64,000 bases of DNA from NCBI RefSeq assembly GCF_017654505.1, contig NC_054558.1, positions 8,366,220 to 8,430,219 on the forward strand, given 5' to 3'. This document shows, piece by piece, positions 1 through 60,065 of the stretch; position 1 is the stretch's first letter; each line of letters starts with the position of its first letter. This stretch comes from Polyodon spathula (taxonomy: Eukaryota; Chordata; Actinopteri; Acipenseriformes; Polyodontidae). The translations under genes and the position numbers were made by a program. Below the pieces are notes generated by a model. The model saw only the letters and a list, made by a program, of their open reading frames with translations. It did not search any database and was not told the DNA's origin.

Positions 1-2146
1 ATGATGCTATTTAAAAAAAAAAAAAAAAAAAAAAAATTATCCAAAAGTAGCAGGTTTTTGTTTTCTACCCGTTAACACTTGAAATTGGTGCACTGCAGTG
101 TCATTCTGGAATCTGTGAGGTCAGAGTTCAGGGGTCGGAGGTTAAACGTCTGAGTAAATAAAACACATAAGGTCAGCTTCTTGACAGCAATGAATACGAG
201 TCATGTGATTAAAGGATCCATCAACTTAGAGGCTTTAGTAGAGGGCCAAGTGCCTGTTTTTTTTTGTTGCTATGCATGCAAGACTGAGTGCTGTGAGATG
301 CAACCTTCAGAGTTCACTGGGAGGTTATGAAAATGAAATACATTGTTCCCCAACGTGCTACAACAGTTTCTGTGTTCTCCTAGATGTAAAGCTGTAATAA
401 TACATTTGGAATATGCATATTACTTTAATGATTGATCAGTACTGGACATGACACAGGGAAGGCATTGAAGGGCCCAAGTCTATTTTTCATGTTCTGTTGC
501 TTCATGTGCCTGGAATATAACCGCTGACTTTGTAAATATCAGAGGCTGTCTCGGAGAGCGCTGGGTTATGGGCACGGGAGCTAAATGTTTAAGGCCAGGC
601 TGGAAGGAAGTCCTGGACCGGAGTAGCTGTCCGAGACGATCCACATACTGTATAAGCTTCTTGTGGCATACATTTACCACATAGGCAGCCTTTTAGAAGT
701 GCTTGCCAGAGGAGTCTTTTGTTTAGAGTGGCACATTAAATGTTAGAAATCTCATGCTTATTTGCTTTGCTAAACGCTTGTGCCTCAGTGGATTTTGACA
801 TCCCCCTCTATTGAGTACAGCAAAGCTATTGCATGGGTCACGTCTCCTTTTTCAAAGTGTATTCACTGTGTCAGTTTAGCTTTGTGATGACACCTTTCTG
901 GGGGGAAAAAAACAAAAAAATCTATTTTTGTGAATTTCACACATACATGAGCGCGCAGATGCAGACCTGAGTCAAATCGAATAACTTGCCGGGCCATTAT
1001 CACAGGGTTATACTTCTCAACTCATCAATGATAAAAAATAAATAAATTATAATTTGGAAATTGAAAAGTTCCAGAATTTCTAGTCTAGGTTTGAATCCAC
1101 AGAATGTGGAACGCACTGCTATCAGAAATGATGCGTCCTACAAAGGGTTACAATTTTTGGTTTGGGACTTCTGTATTTATAAACGGTGTATTAAAAAATG
1201 ATGTAGTTATATTTTGTCTTATTGAGGGTGCGAGTCGCTGGCGTCCTTTTTAAGCAGTCTGTCTGTGTTGCTGACCCTGAGAGTTTCGAGTGTCTTCTTG
1301 CTGCCTCTGCCCTTTGCTTTCTCTCGAGGGAGGTCGAGGGAGGGCACAGATAAATCCTACGCAAGCATGTGATGAAATCCACACTTTATAAGTTTAAACA
1401 AAATGGTACAATCAAGAAAAATGGGTGAATAAAGAATGTATGTTATTGCGCTAGGGTGGGGGTATACACATTAGTTGCTAACATGAAAGCATAGTGCCAG
1501 AGTCTAGGTCAGGGTCAGGCAAGCAGGGTCATAGCAGAAGGTCAGGGGCAGGGGTATCAGTAGGACGAGCTAGGGAGAAGAGATGCGTTTTGAGGGAGGA
1601 GTGGAAACTACACAGTGTGGGTGACTGTTTTTTGATAAGTGGGAGTCTATTTCAATGAAGGGGAGCAAGAAGGGAAAAGGAACAGAAACAGGATTGGGCA
1701 CAGGGCGAAGGTGGGATAGAGAGGAACAATAGGGATTGGGAGTGTAAGGGACGTGGAGGAACATATGTACTGTATGTGTTGTAAACACTGGCGAGGGATT
1801 TATCGACTTGAACGCAAACTCACCCTCCTGTTAAAAATGAGCACTGTTTAAAATGCCAAAAAAATCTGTCAAACCCAAGAATTAAGTGATGTGCCAAATG
1901 CTCTCGAGCTCTGTTCATTAGTGCAGCATAACTGTCTACTGCGTGCCTGCCTGACTGCCTTGTCTCTTTGAGGATTAGCTGCCCCTTCAGTTCACTCAAA
2001 TTTATTTGAAAAGCTTTGGAACAGACTAAACAGTGCAGTGGCTCCAGTGTTGTAAGAACATGTTTCATGGTGTTGCCATGGGGACTTTACAGTACTCCCC
2101 ATCCTTCACAGCTAACTTTATATATATATACACACACATACATACA

Positions 2147-3117
2147 CAGCTCTGGAAAAAATTAAGAGACCACTGCAAAATTATCAGTTTCTCTGGTTTT
2201 ACTATTTATAGGTATGTGTTTGGGTAAAATGAACATTTTTGTTTTATTCTATAAACTACTGACAACATTTCTCCCAAATTCCAAATAAAAATATTGTCAT
2301 TTAGAGCATTTATTTGCAGAAAATGACAACTGGTCAAAATAACAAAAAAGATGCAGTATTGTCAGACCTCGAATAATACAAAGAAAATAAGTTCATATTC
2401 ATTTTTAAACAACACAATACTAATGTTTTAACTTAGGAAGAGTTCAGAAATCAATATTTGGTGGAATAACCCTGATTTTCAAGCACAGCTTTCATGCGTC
2501 TTGGCATGCTCTCCACCAGTCTTTCACATTGATGTTGGGTGACTTTATGCCACTCCTGGCGCAAAAATTCAAGCAGCTCTGCTTTGTTTGATGGCTTGTG
2601 ACCATCCATCTTCCTCTTGATCACATTCAGAGGTTTTTAATGGGGTTCAGGTCTGGAGATTGGGCTGGCCATGACAGGGTCTTGATCTGGTGGTCCTCCA
2701 TCCACACCTTGATTGACCTGGCTGTGTGGCATGGAGCATTGTCCTGCTGGAAAAACCAATCCTCAGAGTTGGGGAACATTGTCAGAGCAGAAGGAAGCAA
2801 GTTTTCTTCCAGGACAACCTTGTACTTAGCGAAGTTAAAACATTAGTATTGTGTTGTTTAAAAATGAATATGAACTTATTTTCTTTGCATTATTCGAGGT
2901 CTGACAACACTGCATCTTTTTTGTTATTTTGACCAGTTGTCATTTTCTGCAAATAAATGCTCTAAATGACAATATTTTTATTTGGAATTTGGGAGAAATG
3001 TTGTCAGTAGTTTATAGAATAAAACAAAAATGTTCATTTTACCCAAACACATACCTATAAATAGTAAAACCAGAGAAACTGATAATTTTGCAGTGGTCTC
3101 TTAATTTTTTTCCAGAG

Positions 3118-3120
<3 letters not shown>
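2147..3120 (-). mobile_element. Decayed Tc1/mariner-type DNA transposon with ~288-bp terminal inverted repeats
   Basis: The left end begins CAGCTCTGGAAAAAATTAAG and the right end is its reverse complement, ending at 3120 and followed by TA. The two ends can be read as inverted repeats over roughly 2147-2434 and 2832-3120, with only a few differences. Between them sits only the C-terminal half of a Tc1-type transposase on the minus strand. The element is therefore internally deleted (about 974 bp against the usual ~1.6 kb) and cannot move by itself. The left flank reads CA rather than TA next to a CA/TA microsatellite, probably drift. Confidence 0.85.
2451..2845 (-). pseudogene. Tc1-type transposase, C-terminal remnant
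   Basis: Read on the minus strand, the translation contains FFQQDNAPCHTA (second catalytic Asp of the DDE triad), then SPAQ-type residues leading to SPDLNPIKNL. The family has NPIENLW here, so the third catalytic residue, Glu, is Lys (codon AAA, near plus position 2637). A one-base deletion near 2630 then destroys the frame in the following Trp codon. Downstream homology resumes in another frame and ends with a typical GYSTKY stop at 2451. The N-terminal helix-turn-helix half and the first catalytic Asp are absent. This is a dead fragment between long inverted repeats. Confidence 0.82.
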
Positions 3121-3159
<39 letters not shown>

Positions 3160-3194
3160 TATATATATATTTTATATATATATATAAAATATAA
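3119..3194. repeat. (TA)n microsatellite
   Basis: A near-pure TA run with small interruptions, immediately beyond the right end of the Tc1-like element. Tc1 elements insert at TA, so the run either was the target or expanded from it. Confidence 0.9.
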
Positions 3195-5519
3195 TATACG
3201 TGAATAATCAACAACAACAACATTTGGGGCAGTCTGTAAAATCTGCCATCATTTTTCATTTCCCCAACCATTTATTAATGGGATTCTTTACCTGTTCCCC
3301 TGAGGTCTTCCCCCCAGCTAAAGAGTATTTATTGTCTGTGCCAGTTCACAGTGCAAGAGCAGCATCTATACATGCAGACGCACACAATAATAGAGTCTGG
3401 AACTATGGAGCATCCATGGAATACATTACATTCAATTCAAGTACAAAACCTGTTTTATCACTAAGTACTTCAAAAGTAGCTTTGGACTACCACAAGAGAC
3501 ACTGAAGTACATTTGACCCAGGCTGTGCAGTGCAGTTCATCTGTAGTGTTCTTTTTAATCGTACTCAGCACAGCTCAGAGCACTGAAGCTCTCATTTGGC
3601 AGCAGGGCATAGCCCTTGCTGGAGCATCCTCCCTCCACAGCCTGATGAGCTGCCAGCACTACCTATGCTCTTCGTCTGAAATAAATGCACTGCAGTTGCA
3701 TTTGTAAACAGTTTCCTGGGAGATTGTTTGCTTGGTAATAATGTTGATGTTGTTCCGAAGAGTTGCATCGCAATTCTCGCTGTCACTGCAAATGCGTCCC
3801 TTTTGCTAAGAAGTACCCTCGGCTTGTTGTCCAAAGAGGTGACTGTCCAGCTGCTCCACACTGCCAAGCAAGCATGCGTTAAGCCAGCTCTGGAGAGACA
3901 CTTCTCGGTTCAAACTCCATTCTCATTGTTCGTGCCTACAGTGCGAATGTGGAGTACTGTATATGGAAGGCTGTGTGATCCATTTTGAGCCCAGATCTCC
4001 AATGATGAAAAAGTGCACCATCTGTCTCAATATAAGGAACTGGCAACGCTCTCTCCAAGGAAAGGGTTAAAGGAGGTTGCTCAATTTTTATTTATTTTTT
4101 TATTAGTATTATTACTTCATGATAAATGATGGGGCAAGCCGAGTCGGCAGTGCAGGGCTCTCTTCCAGTGAAAAATGAAGCAAACATAAAAAAAAATAAT
4201 AATAAAAACCTGAACCTTGCGTTCAGCGGCATGTTTATGACAATGTCTCGTTGAACTGTTTCAGGTCTTTAAATTGAAACACTGTTACTTTCTAAACATA
4301 GTGTTCTATCCTGTAGGAGGATTTATTGACTGCCAGGGACAATGATGTGTTGCCCGCTGGAGTACAAGCACATTCATTTTGGCTTTTTTCCTCTTAACGA
4401 GGGAAAGATTTGGAAGGATATATCGAGGACGAAGCCAAAAAAATATTTTTTTTTCCTATACTCTGGCTGTAGCATATGCTGGAACAATAGCTATGTAAAT
4501 TAGTGGATTCCTGGTCGTGTATAGTACAGCATTCTGCGTATCAAATAAATTCCACTGCATCTGTGCACCTGACCAAGGTGGCGGCTTTGGTTTCTGTGGC
4601 CAGGGCTTGTCACACTGGTTAACATTTGCATGTGTTGCACTGCACCATGTGGAACGGTAGTGAACAACCACCTAGTCTGCAGTCTCATTTGTTTTTATTT
4701 AAGACTTTAAACCAAACTCCCCGTTTTAATACAGCTGTCAACTCCAACCCCAAACCATCAGGCTGTGTATCTGAAATATTTCAGTGCAATATAAAAATGA
4801 CAATTTCTCCTTTTTATAACAGTACTATTAAAGTGCCCAATTCAGTACTGTAATCTAACGTGATTTATCCCGTAATCCTTTTTGCTGCAAAGTTGTAAAC
4901 TACAGTTGGGGCTGTATCAAGGATATAAAGGGTTAAACTGTTTTGAAACTGGTTTATAAAGTAAAATATAATGGGATAAGAGTTCCATGTACAGTAAAGT
5001 GTTTCAACAAGTTGAACTGTACCCATTTTTGTTCTGCAAAATTCAATGGAATTCTGTGTTTCCCCTGGGACCCCCTACTGACCCAATGTAGAAATCAGTA
5101 TTCTAGCAGCCCCCCTTCATCTAATCAAGACCCCCGCAGAGGCTGCTGAGACACCAGCAGCAATTAGAGTAGCGTGAAGTGTCGGAGTCTGTTGATTTTT
5201 ACAGACTGTTTCTTTGCATTATTAACCCCTCACGTCACAGGCTGCTTCAGGGACTGCTGTGTGCTTGTCTCAGGGGCCGCCTCTGCCCATAACACATGGG
5301 GGGGATAACTGCGTTCAATTAGAGAGAGCCACATTGACGTTTAAACTGCAGTTGATCTTAAACTGCAGCTCTACACCCTAGCCCACCTAAACCAGTAGCG
5401 GGCTGTGAAATAGATGGATAGATCTCTAAGAAAAAGAGAGAGATATCTAAGAAAAATGTTGATCAATTGCAGAAATACAGTACAAGGGTCCAGTACAGTA
5501 TTTACAAAGCATCGAATTC

Positions 5520-5850
5520 GACTGGGTGGCGTGGTGGTTAGAGCTGGGTTCGATTCCGGCCTGGGGGTCTGTGTGTGTGGAGTTTGCATGTCCCCCCCGT
5601 GTTCGCGTGGGTTTTCTCTGGTTACTCCGGTTTCCTCCCACAGTCCAAAGACATGCTGTTCAGGTTGATTGGTCACTCTAAGTTGCCCTGTATGTGTGTG
5701 TGTGTGTGTGTGTGTGGTGCCCTGCGATTGACTGGCGTCCCGTCTAGGGTGTAGTCCTGCCTTGCGCCCTGTGTCTGCCGGGTTAGGCTTCGACTCACTG
5801 CGACCCTGTAAAGGATTAAGCAGTTAAAGATGATAGATGGATGGATGAAT
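5520..5850 (+). mobile_element. tRNA-derived SINE
   Basis: The 5' part holds a degenerate Pol III A box (TGGCGTGGTGG, 5527-5537) and an exact B box (GGTTCGATTCC, 5547-5557). They lie only about 9 bp apart, so the tRNA-like head carries an internal deletion. The body follows a layout I recognise from widespread fish SINEs, with segments such as GTGGAGTTTGCATG, TTTCCTCCCACAGTCCAAAG and ATTGACTGGCGTCC. It ends in a short GATG-type tail (5831-5850), as in SINEs mobilised by L2-type LINEs. A TG repeat (about 5692-5717) lies within it. SINE identity is confident; the family name was not assigned. Confidence 0.75.
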
Positions 5851-8091
5851 ATGACTGGCATTCATGAGCACTTTCTCAACTTTACATTGAAATTCAATAC
5901 TTTTCTGCTACTATTGTGAGGTAAGGAAGTAAAGCCACCTACAGATCTGTCTGTATGTAATATTGTGCATAGAAGCAGTGTTAATGGACTTGTACACACC
6001 AGGCCTCACGTGGGTTGTAGATCCAAATGGATGGAAATGATTTCCCACAAAGCACTCTTCCATAGATATTTTCCAGAGAGTGCAAGTAGAGAGCTCAGCA
6101 GGCCCAGCTAGCAGTTGAATGAACTCCTGTTTGTAGTTATATAACCATAGCGTTGCATGCAAACCGCAAGCATGATTATACCGCTTTCAAGTGCTCCCCC
6201 AGACTCCTGCTACCCTTCCCTTTACTTGTGTTTCCATTCATAGACATTCGCAGCAAGATTAGAATGGGCTGTGAGCTTGGTGGTAGTGAAGGGGCTGATC
6301 CTCCAGGCTCCGCTGCTTTTGAATGCTAATTCCAGAGAGAGAAAGATCCGCTCGTCTCTCTCTCATCTCTTCAATGAACCAGTTTGCTTTGAGTCATTTT
6401 TTTATTTTTATTTAATTAGACATTTTTGTTTGAGGGAAGAAGAAAATGAATAACTAAAAAGACAGGTTGTGCACCCCAGACCTTTCTGTATTGTCAAAAA
6501 AGGAACGTAATAGTCAGTCTCCACTCAAGAGATGCCCAGGATTGAATAGCTGGAGTGCAGGCTAGGATTACGTTGGTGCACGTGTGGACCTGGCTGCAGG
6601 CTGTTTGTTTAAATCCCAGACTCTTCATTTGCCAGTTTGCTGGGTTTTCTGCTTTCTTGATTCAGTGATGCTCCACTAAACTGCTCCTTGGCATCCCATT
6701 TCAAAGTAAGCACTTCTTGGATGGGTGCCTGGTTGGACCCTTTGTTATTTTGGAATGCTATACAGTGCAGAATCAATTCTGTTTCATTTGGGTTTGGTTG
6801 GGCTTGAGAGGTGCAAAGATCATTTGTTCTGCTGGCTTGTCTGAAACTGGAATGTACCCTCCTAAATAGTTTTTTTTTTTTTTTTGTGATACTCTTGTGA
6901 ACCGCTGTTCATCAAGCGGGATTATTATGATTCAATATCCGGATGTCAGATTGGTTTTTTGAAAAGCATTTCCTCCTGTCTGGTGAAGCGAGCTAAACAT
7001 TTCGGCGTGAGCGCGGTACCCAATTCTGCTTGGAGAACTGCAGTGTCAGCTCTCTGAGACACCTGTTTCAAACTGTGGCAGCGCACTTAAATATCATGGA
7101 AGCATGCTCTTTGAGCGTCATTTCTCAGCTTTTGAAGTATTGAAGAAGACAGGCTCCGCACTGACGAATATTTGTTCCGATTTGTGTTAACTTTCTTTTT
7201 GTACTTTTTTTCTCCGCGTGGCTCAGATGTTCGGGGAGGATGAAAGCAGAAGGAGTCGGCGTGCTCTGAGACTGTTATGCCCAGTGGCGCTGTGCGAGCT
7301 CTCACTGAGGTGTCCCAGCTTGTTAGATGTGTAAGCGTCCATCATCGTGGAAACACTGTCATAAATCCGGGAGAATGGAAGCCGCAGACAGCCAGGGGAG
7401 TAGCACTGGCAGTGCTGTTTTAAAGCTGAAACTTAAAGGCTGAAATAATTTGATCGGTTCTGCCCTCTGTGGCTCAGTTCCAAGGTACACATGAAGTGGG
7501 TGTTGATGGTTTCTGTAAGGGGGTGCTTACAAAGCCTGCCTCGTAACAAGAGCTGGATTAGTGTTGCTCCTGTTGATGGACCAGTGGGCTCATTGCCACC
7601 ACAGACACAGGCAACTGTGTTTCTTAGCAAGACTACATAATAATAATAATAATAATAATAAGCATAATAATAAGCAAGCAAGTCCAGGCTTTCAGTCTGT
7701 CTTCTCCCAATGGATCTTATTGTTGCTGTAGAGTTTGTAGCAGAGCCCTTCTCGTCAGCCCTCTCATCAGTCTTGCTTCTGGACTGATGTTTCAAGGGAC
7801 AGTATTTCAAAGGAGGAAATTCTCTGTGGATTTTTATAAGACATTCAGATATGTTTTGTTTTTTGTCCCTCAATGTTTAATAAAACAGGCTCTTGGCGAA
7901 TATATTAAAGCTGAAAATGAAAAGGTTAGGAGGTTAATTGAAGACGTCTAAGTGCAAGTTATTTCTAACTAGTTTCTATATAATATATGCTTTTTTTTCT
8001 GGGAGTCTTGCATACCATGATAATTTAATAGATTATCTACCCATAGATCTATGTTAAATACTAGAGGGGTGTCCCATAAATGTATATTATT

Positions 8092-8095
<4 letters not shown>

Positions 8096-8157
<62 letters not shown>
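8096..8157. repeat. (CT)n microsatellite
   Basis: About 31 uninterrupted CT units in the upstream intron. Confidence 0.97.
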
Positions 8158-8160
<3 letters not shown>

Positions 8161-9186
8161 AGATTATTTTTTGGATTTGTCCAGCAGGAAACTTTTATAA
8201 ACAGCCCAACGCAATAGCTCCTTTCTTAGAAACGAAGCCTGAAGGCACTGCTCACCCTGTGAATATATACAGCTCCCACAGGTCTCCAGGTAAAGCCGGT
8301 GTACTTCCCAATATAACTGTGAAGGTACTGCACAAAAACATAACTGGCAGGTCAGAGGTATGCTACAATCGAAACAGATCTACTTTGTGAAGATGAGATG
8401 TAGCACTGCGGACCAGAGTATAAATGAGACTCCAGTAGCATAGCAGTTTTAGATCCATGCCAGGTTTTCCTGTGAGCATGAATGTCAGCCAGCCTATCCA
8501 GGTCATTTGCTCAGGCGTGCCTAATTAAACTCTTAGTGGAGCCTGAAGTGGTTCATATACAGCGGGAGCCTCATTTCAATCCATGCAATCTCTAGCCCTC
8601 TGGTCTGCTCTCAGCAAAAAGCCATGCTTCTTCCGCAACACTCAGTGGTTTTTCTTAGAAGCTGCAAATGGCTGCTGGCATCCAGCTTGACAAATTTCAC
8701 ATCACTGCATCACATCACCATCTATCAGCGTCTGCTGCTAGTCCACAGAAGAAAAGAGAGGCTTGCTGCATAGCAGTTTGCCATATCAGGCTTTCTTAAA
8801 GGCTTAATTAACCAAAAGCTCAAGTAGGACTAATTTAAGATCATAGGTAACGATCGAATAGCCGCCCAGTGCAATGGAAGGAGGGTGCAATTCAGTTTTG
8901 ATATCAAGTCTCAGATTTTGTATCAGAGAGCTTGGTTCAGAGCTTAGTTGGTATCCTGTGTGATCCTGGGCTTAACTTAAACCCAGTGGCCTTCTCCACA
9001 ACAGTCAAGGACTTGCAGCTAAGCTCCTTACTGTTCTGTAGGAGCAATATTGCATTGTGCAGACACTGAAGTTAATCTCACTTTCTGATGGGAGATAGCT
9101 GCTGTTGCAAACTGCTTTGGCTGAATATTTGAATTATCTATTTTTTTTTTGTCTTGTAGATTAATTGCATGGAGATTGATCGTACG

Positions 9187-9188
<2 letters not shown>

Positions 9189-9241
<53 letters not shown>
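9189..9241. repeat. (TG)n microsatellite
   Basis: About 26 uninterrupted TG units in the upstream intron. Confidence 0.97.
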
Positions 9242-9248
<7 letters not shown>

Positions 9249-12200
9249 GCTTAGTTGTGCATCTGCAAGAGAGATCAGTCAGTCCAGCTAATTGAAAACA
9301 CACACATTGTTACACATCGTTACATCTGTACAAGTGCCCTTGGTGGCTGCAAAAAAATAAATGAAACCCAGAAAACTGACAACTTGTCTGCTATTCTGGA
9401 TTAATTACTTCTGGCATTCATTGTTCCTCATCATAGATCAGTCTGACTCGGATTCCTCTGCATATTGTAAAACTGTAATTACAGTAGGTGGATGTAGGTA
9501 ATTGCATTTAAAGGAGCGCAAACCTAAGGTTTTAAAATCCATCTTCTTACCTCTGTCTTGACTGTCAATGCTGACCCCATTTAATTATGTTGAAGATCTT
9601 CAGGTTCTTCGGTTGTGCTTAATTATTACATTCAGAAATATCGCATGACAATGTTATAGATAATTGCTGATGGATCTGAGTGTTGCTGCTATTATTTGGA
9701 CTGGTGTTTTTTTTCCCCCGAAGGGTTTATCTATCAACCCACTTACAGTATTAGCATTGCTACATACAAAGACGCGTATACATTCTAGGACAACGGTACA
9801 GTGCTGTTCAGACCTCTTTTTCCAGGGTACCCCATGCATTCTTTCCCATTCTGTCTGCATTGAATTCAATACAATACCAAAGTTAACATAAAGCTAAAAG
9901 TGATGAGGTTATTGGTCCAGTGACTTTTCATGAGTTGGGAAACGCCGGGGGATCAAACTGACAAGTTCAGTTCTGTGCACTTTGTAGCCTCCTGCGTGGG
10001 ATGATAGATACCTTTAATTACAGTGACATAGCGTGGACCTCCCCACACTCATTAGAAATTGATTTTCTTCTTGAACCGTTCAGCCACACGGTCCAATAGC
10101 GGTGCCAGTTGTTTATGGATGGTCCTAGGGGTCAACACAAGGTCAGTATTCTCCTGTCGCTGTGGCAACTGTAAGTGACCCGCGTTTCTTTAAACTGCAG
10201 TCACAGTACATTACTTTTCATAAAAAATAATTATCTTCAAGTGGTCCTTATGGTTTTAGATTTGTATCTTTTTTTTCCAACTGTCTCTCCAGAAACTGTT
10301 TTTGTCCCTGTGTACCTTCTCGCCTGTGTGTTTGTCTGTGTTTATTTAAAACCTGATTGAAGAGGAGAGCAGAGTGACCGACACCCATGGTGCTGGCGCG
10401 ACACATTCTCAGGGAACCCTTTCATGACTCCGTAATTGCCTTCATTGGATACACTAGACAAAGAAAACCTGTAAACCAGTCTTGAGCAAACCTCCCTCTG
10501 TGGTCCCTGATGCTTTGAAGCTGCATTGCCGCTGGGCTGTGTTTCGGGGACCAATACATATTGTAATACCGCCCCCCCACCCCACCCCCCCCCATTCCTT
10601 CTGCTGTGTGACAACTGGACGTGAGCTCATGCACAGCCGTGTGCCTCTCTTTCTCACAGTAAAGAGCTCCATTGTTGGACAGATCACAGCCCTGGAGTGA
10701 CTGGGTCCTGTGTTGGGTGACAGGTGCATCGTCCCAGAAAATTTGTCTTGACCGTTTCACTGTTATGACTGGATGGAGAATATCCTGTGTCTGAAACCAT
10801 TGGAACTGGGTGTGTAGCAACAGTAGGCCATGCTGGGAAAGAGGGTGGCGTGGTTTGCATCTAGTGTGATTTGTTTCATCTGAATACAGACAGGTAAACG
10901 GATGAGACCCATTTGTATTTGTTTTTTATTTGCTGTAAGCGTATTGTCTTGCAATAAGAAGAACATTCAGCACACAACTTCAACTTTAAAAAAAAAAAAA
11001 CTTAGCAAATATAGCCTAGTGTGTGTGTGTTTCTTTTCTTTTTTTATTGTAATTATCCTCTTATCATTTGCAGGTACATAATTCTATGCTGTTAGATTGT
11101 TTCTGTGACCTTGTGGCCGCTTTGCCAGTTGCTAGCTCTTTAGGGACAATAGCAAAACCCAGCAAGCATCCCCTAACTCTTCTGAAAGTAAACACCATTA
11201 GTTTTCCTTTCCTGGAGCAGCGAGAAGGTTAATCCTCTGAGAAGGGCTTAAAAGCTCACAGTCAGTGACCTCTCACCCTGGGTAGCATTCCTAGAGCTAG
11301 ACCCCCCCCCAGTCTCTACTGAACTGTACAAAGCAGTATGAGCTCTTGCATAGCATTGAGTAGTTAAGCACATATCCAAGAAGCAGTCAGCATGCTGGTG
11401 GATGGAGAAGACCAAGGTTTTGCCCCGAAGCTGCTTTGGTAGTTTGGGGTTAACGGAACGAGAAGGCTGGGCGTTGGGTGAACTGTGTTACCGAGGCGAT
11501 GCTTTGGAGTGGTTTCATGCGATGCTCATTTTTTATTTATTTGTAATTTTGCTGCTGAATCCGGTCCTCTCAAAAGGTGAAGGATTGAAAAGCGCTGAAG
11601 CTTTCCCAAGCGACCGAACGACGGGGGCTTAGTTCCAGCCTGGCAGTGAAATGAATTTGAAAATTTTCAGCACTTTTAATTCCTAAGCTTGACAACAAAT
11701 GTTAAAAACACACACACACACACGCTCCAATACACATGCACCTTCCTCCACAGTGCCTGGTAACACAACGCACAGCTGTTCCTGTTTGGGAGATTGATTA
11801 GCACATGTTGTAATTAAGCTGTGTTTCTCAACAGGGGGCTGAAAGGTGCAGTAACTTTAAAAAGCTGATTAGCAATCCTGCACATCTCAACGGTGCCTTG
11901 CAGACGATCAACTGGCAAAATAATACACAAAAAACACTTGAGCGATATTTTAAAACATGGAAGAAAAAACTAGTAATCATTAAAAAAATAAACACTTTCC
12001 AGCAGTACACTTCCTGACCTGTCTAAATGGGTATTTCTAACCAGTAAAAGAAACATGTTTCTAATGAAGCTGGCAATCTGTGGGCTGAGGCAGTGCAACA
12101 GTTCTGGTGCAGTTAGCTCTAGTGATCTTGCTGTCCGCAATACCCTATGCACAAGGGCGATCTGTGCACTTTGCAAGTGCCAGTGCATAACTAATACAAT

Positions 12201-13249
12201 TATTGAAAATAATTGAATTGGAAAGCCCTTCTGTATTTCATTTGTGGAAACCACAAAGAACAGTGCAAATGAAAAGAATCACCAGGCTTGAATTGTGGTA
12301 CTAATGGAATCATAACTGGTTGGTTGTGGTATTTCATTTCTGGCAGAGGCCCCTGAATGTTAAACTGTGATACTATAACTCTATTATAAATTGCTGTAAC
12401 AACGTTTTGTTCCATTACAAGCAGCGAACGACCGTAAGCAATCTATTCTATTTTCTTCAAGAATTTTATACCTTCTAGGCAATGCCATGTGGAAGCACAG
12501 GAGCTGATGTGAAGGAAGCAACACTGCAAGAAGGCAACACCCCTCCCCTTCCCAAACTAAACCCCCCCTCTGTGTGTGTGTGTGTTTGTGTGTGTTTTCA
12601 CACCCTGGTGTCCAATCCTCAGATTCTGTTTACCTTACGAGACTTTGCACAACTGAGCATGGGCGCGCACCATGTGGCTGGACAGTGTCGCTGTCAGTGA
12701 AAGGGCTCTATTGACTAGCCCCGCCCCAGCTGTTGAGAACCTTGCCAGTTGTTCTGTTTTCAGATGCTGGTGTCAATCATACAGCTGTCTTCAAGCAACC
12801 AAGAATCATTGGCATTGTTTCAGCACTGAGCTGGGAAAGCACTCTATCGTTTAAAACATTTATATTCCGTTTTCCTCTTTGTAGAGCTTATTTATAGTGA
12901 AACTGGGACTTTTGTTACTGAGAGAGACCAAAAGACAAAATTACAGCCAAGTTAAAACAAAGGGCTGTTTAGATTTCGATGTACAACAATTTAACAATTT
13001 CCAAAACTAGCAACAAAAAAAAAAAAACAGAAAATGTGTCTGTGCCTTTGCACTTAGTGGTTTCAGGTTCAAGGTTTATTTTCTGATAATTGCATTGAGA
13101 ATGATGTTTTTCTTTATCAATAGTAATGATCCTCAGTGTGTTTTGTAGAATCTGAAATGAGTCTTCTTGAGATTTCTGACTGTGGAGTTTTTGGCTGGGT
13201 ATGTCTCCACAGTAACAGCAGTGTACTCCTGTCCCCTTGTCTGTTGCAG

Positions 13250-60065
<46,816 letters not shown>

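Larger units (their letters stand above)
1..13249 (+). other. plxna4 intron upstream of the PSI1 exon (3' part)
   Basis: No plexin exon is visible here; the Sema-domain exons must lie further 5'. The stretch is AT-rich non-coding DNA. It contains a poly-A run near 12-36, a decayed Tc1-like element (2147-3120), an AT repeat (3119-3194), a tRNA-type SINE (5520-5850), an ATA repeat (about 7638-7672), a CT microsatellite (8096-8157) and a TG microsatellite (9189-9241). Open frames in between are short and show no recognisable family. The intron ends with the acceptor ctgttgcag at 13249. Confidence 0.8.

Noticed and set aside
1490..1560. GTCAGGG / CAGGGGCAGGGG-rich stretch as a possible minisatellite
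   Set aside because: Units are irregular and few; it is too short to call a tandem array.
7433..7873. 146-codon minus-strand open frame
   Set aside because: It contains an AAT-repeat-derived Tyr run and shows no domain, no homologue I recognise and no splice context.
10422..10820. 132-codon minus-strand open frame
   Set aside because: It runs through a C-rich stretch that translates as Gly repeats; no family signature.
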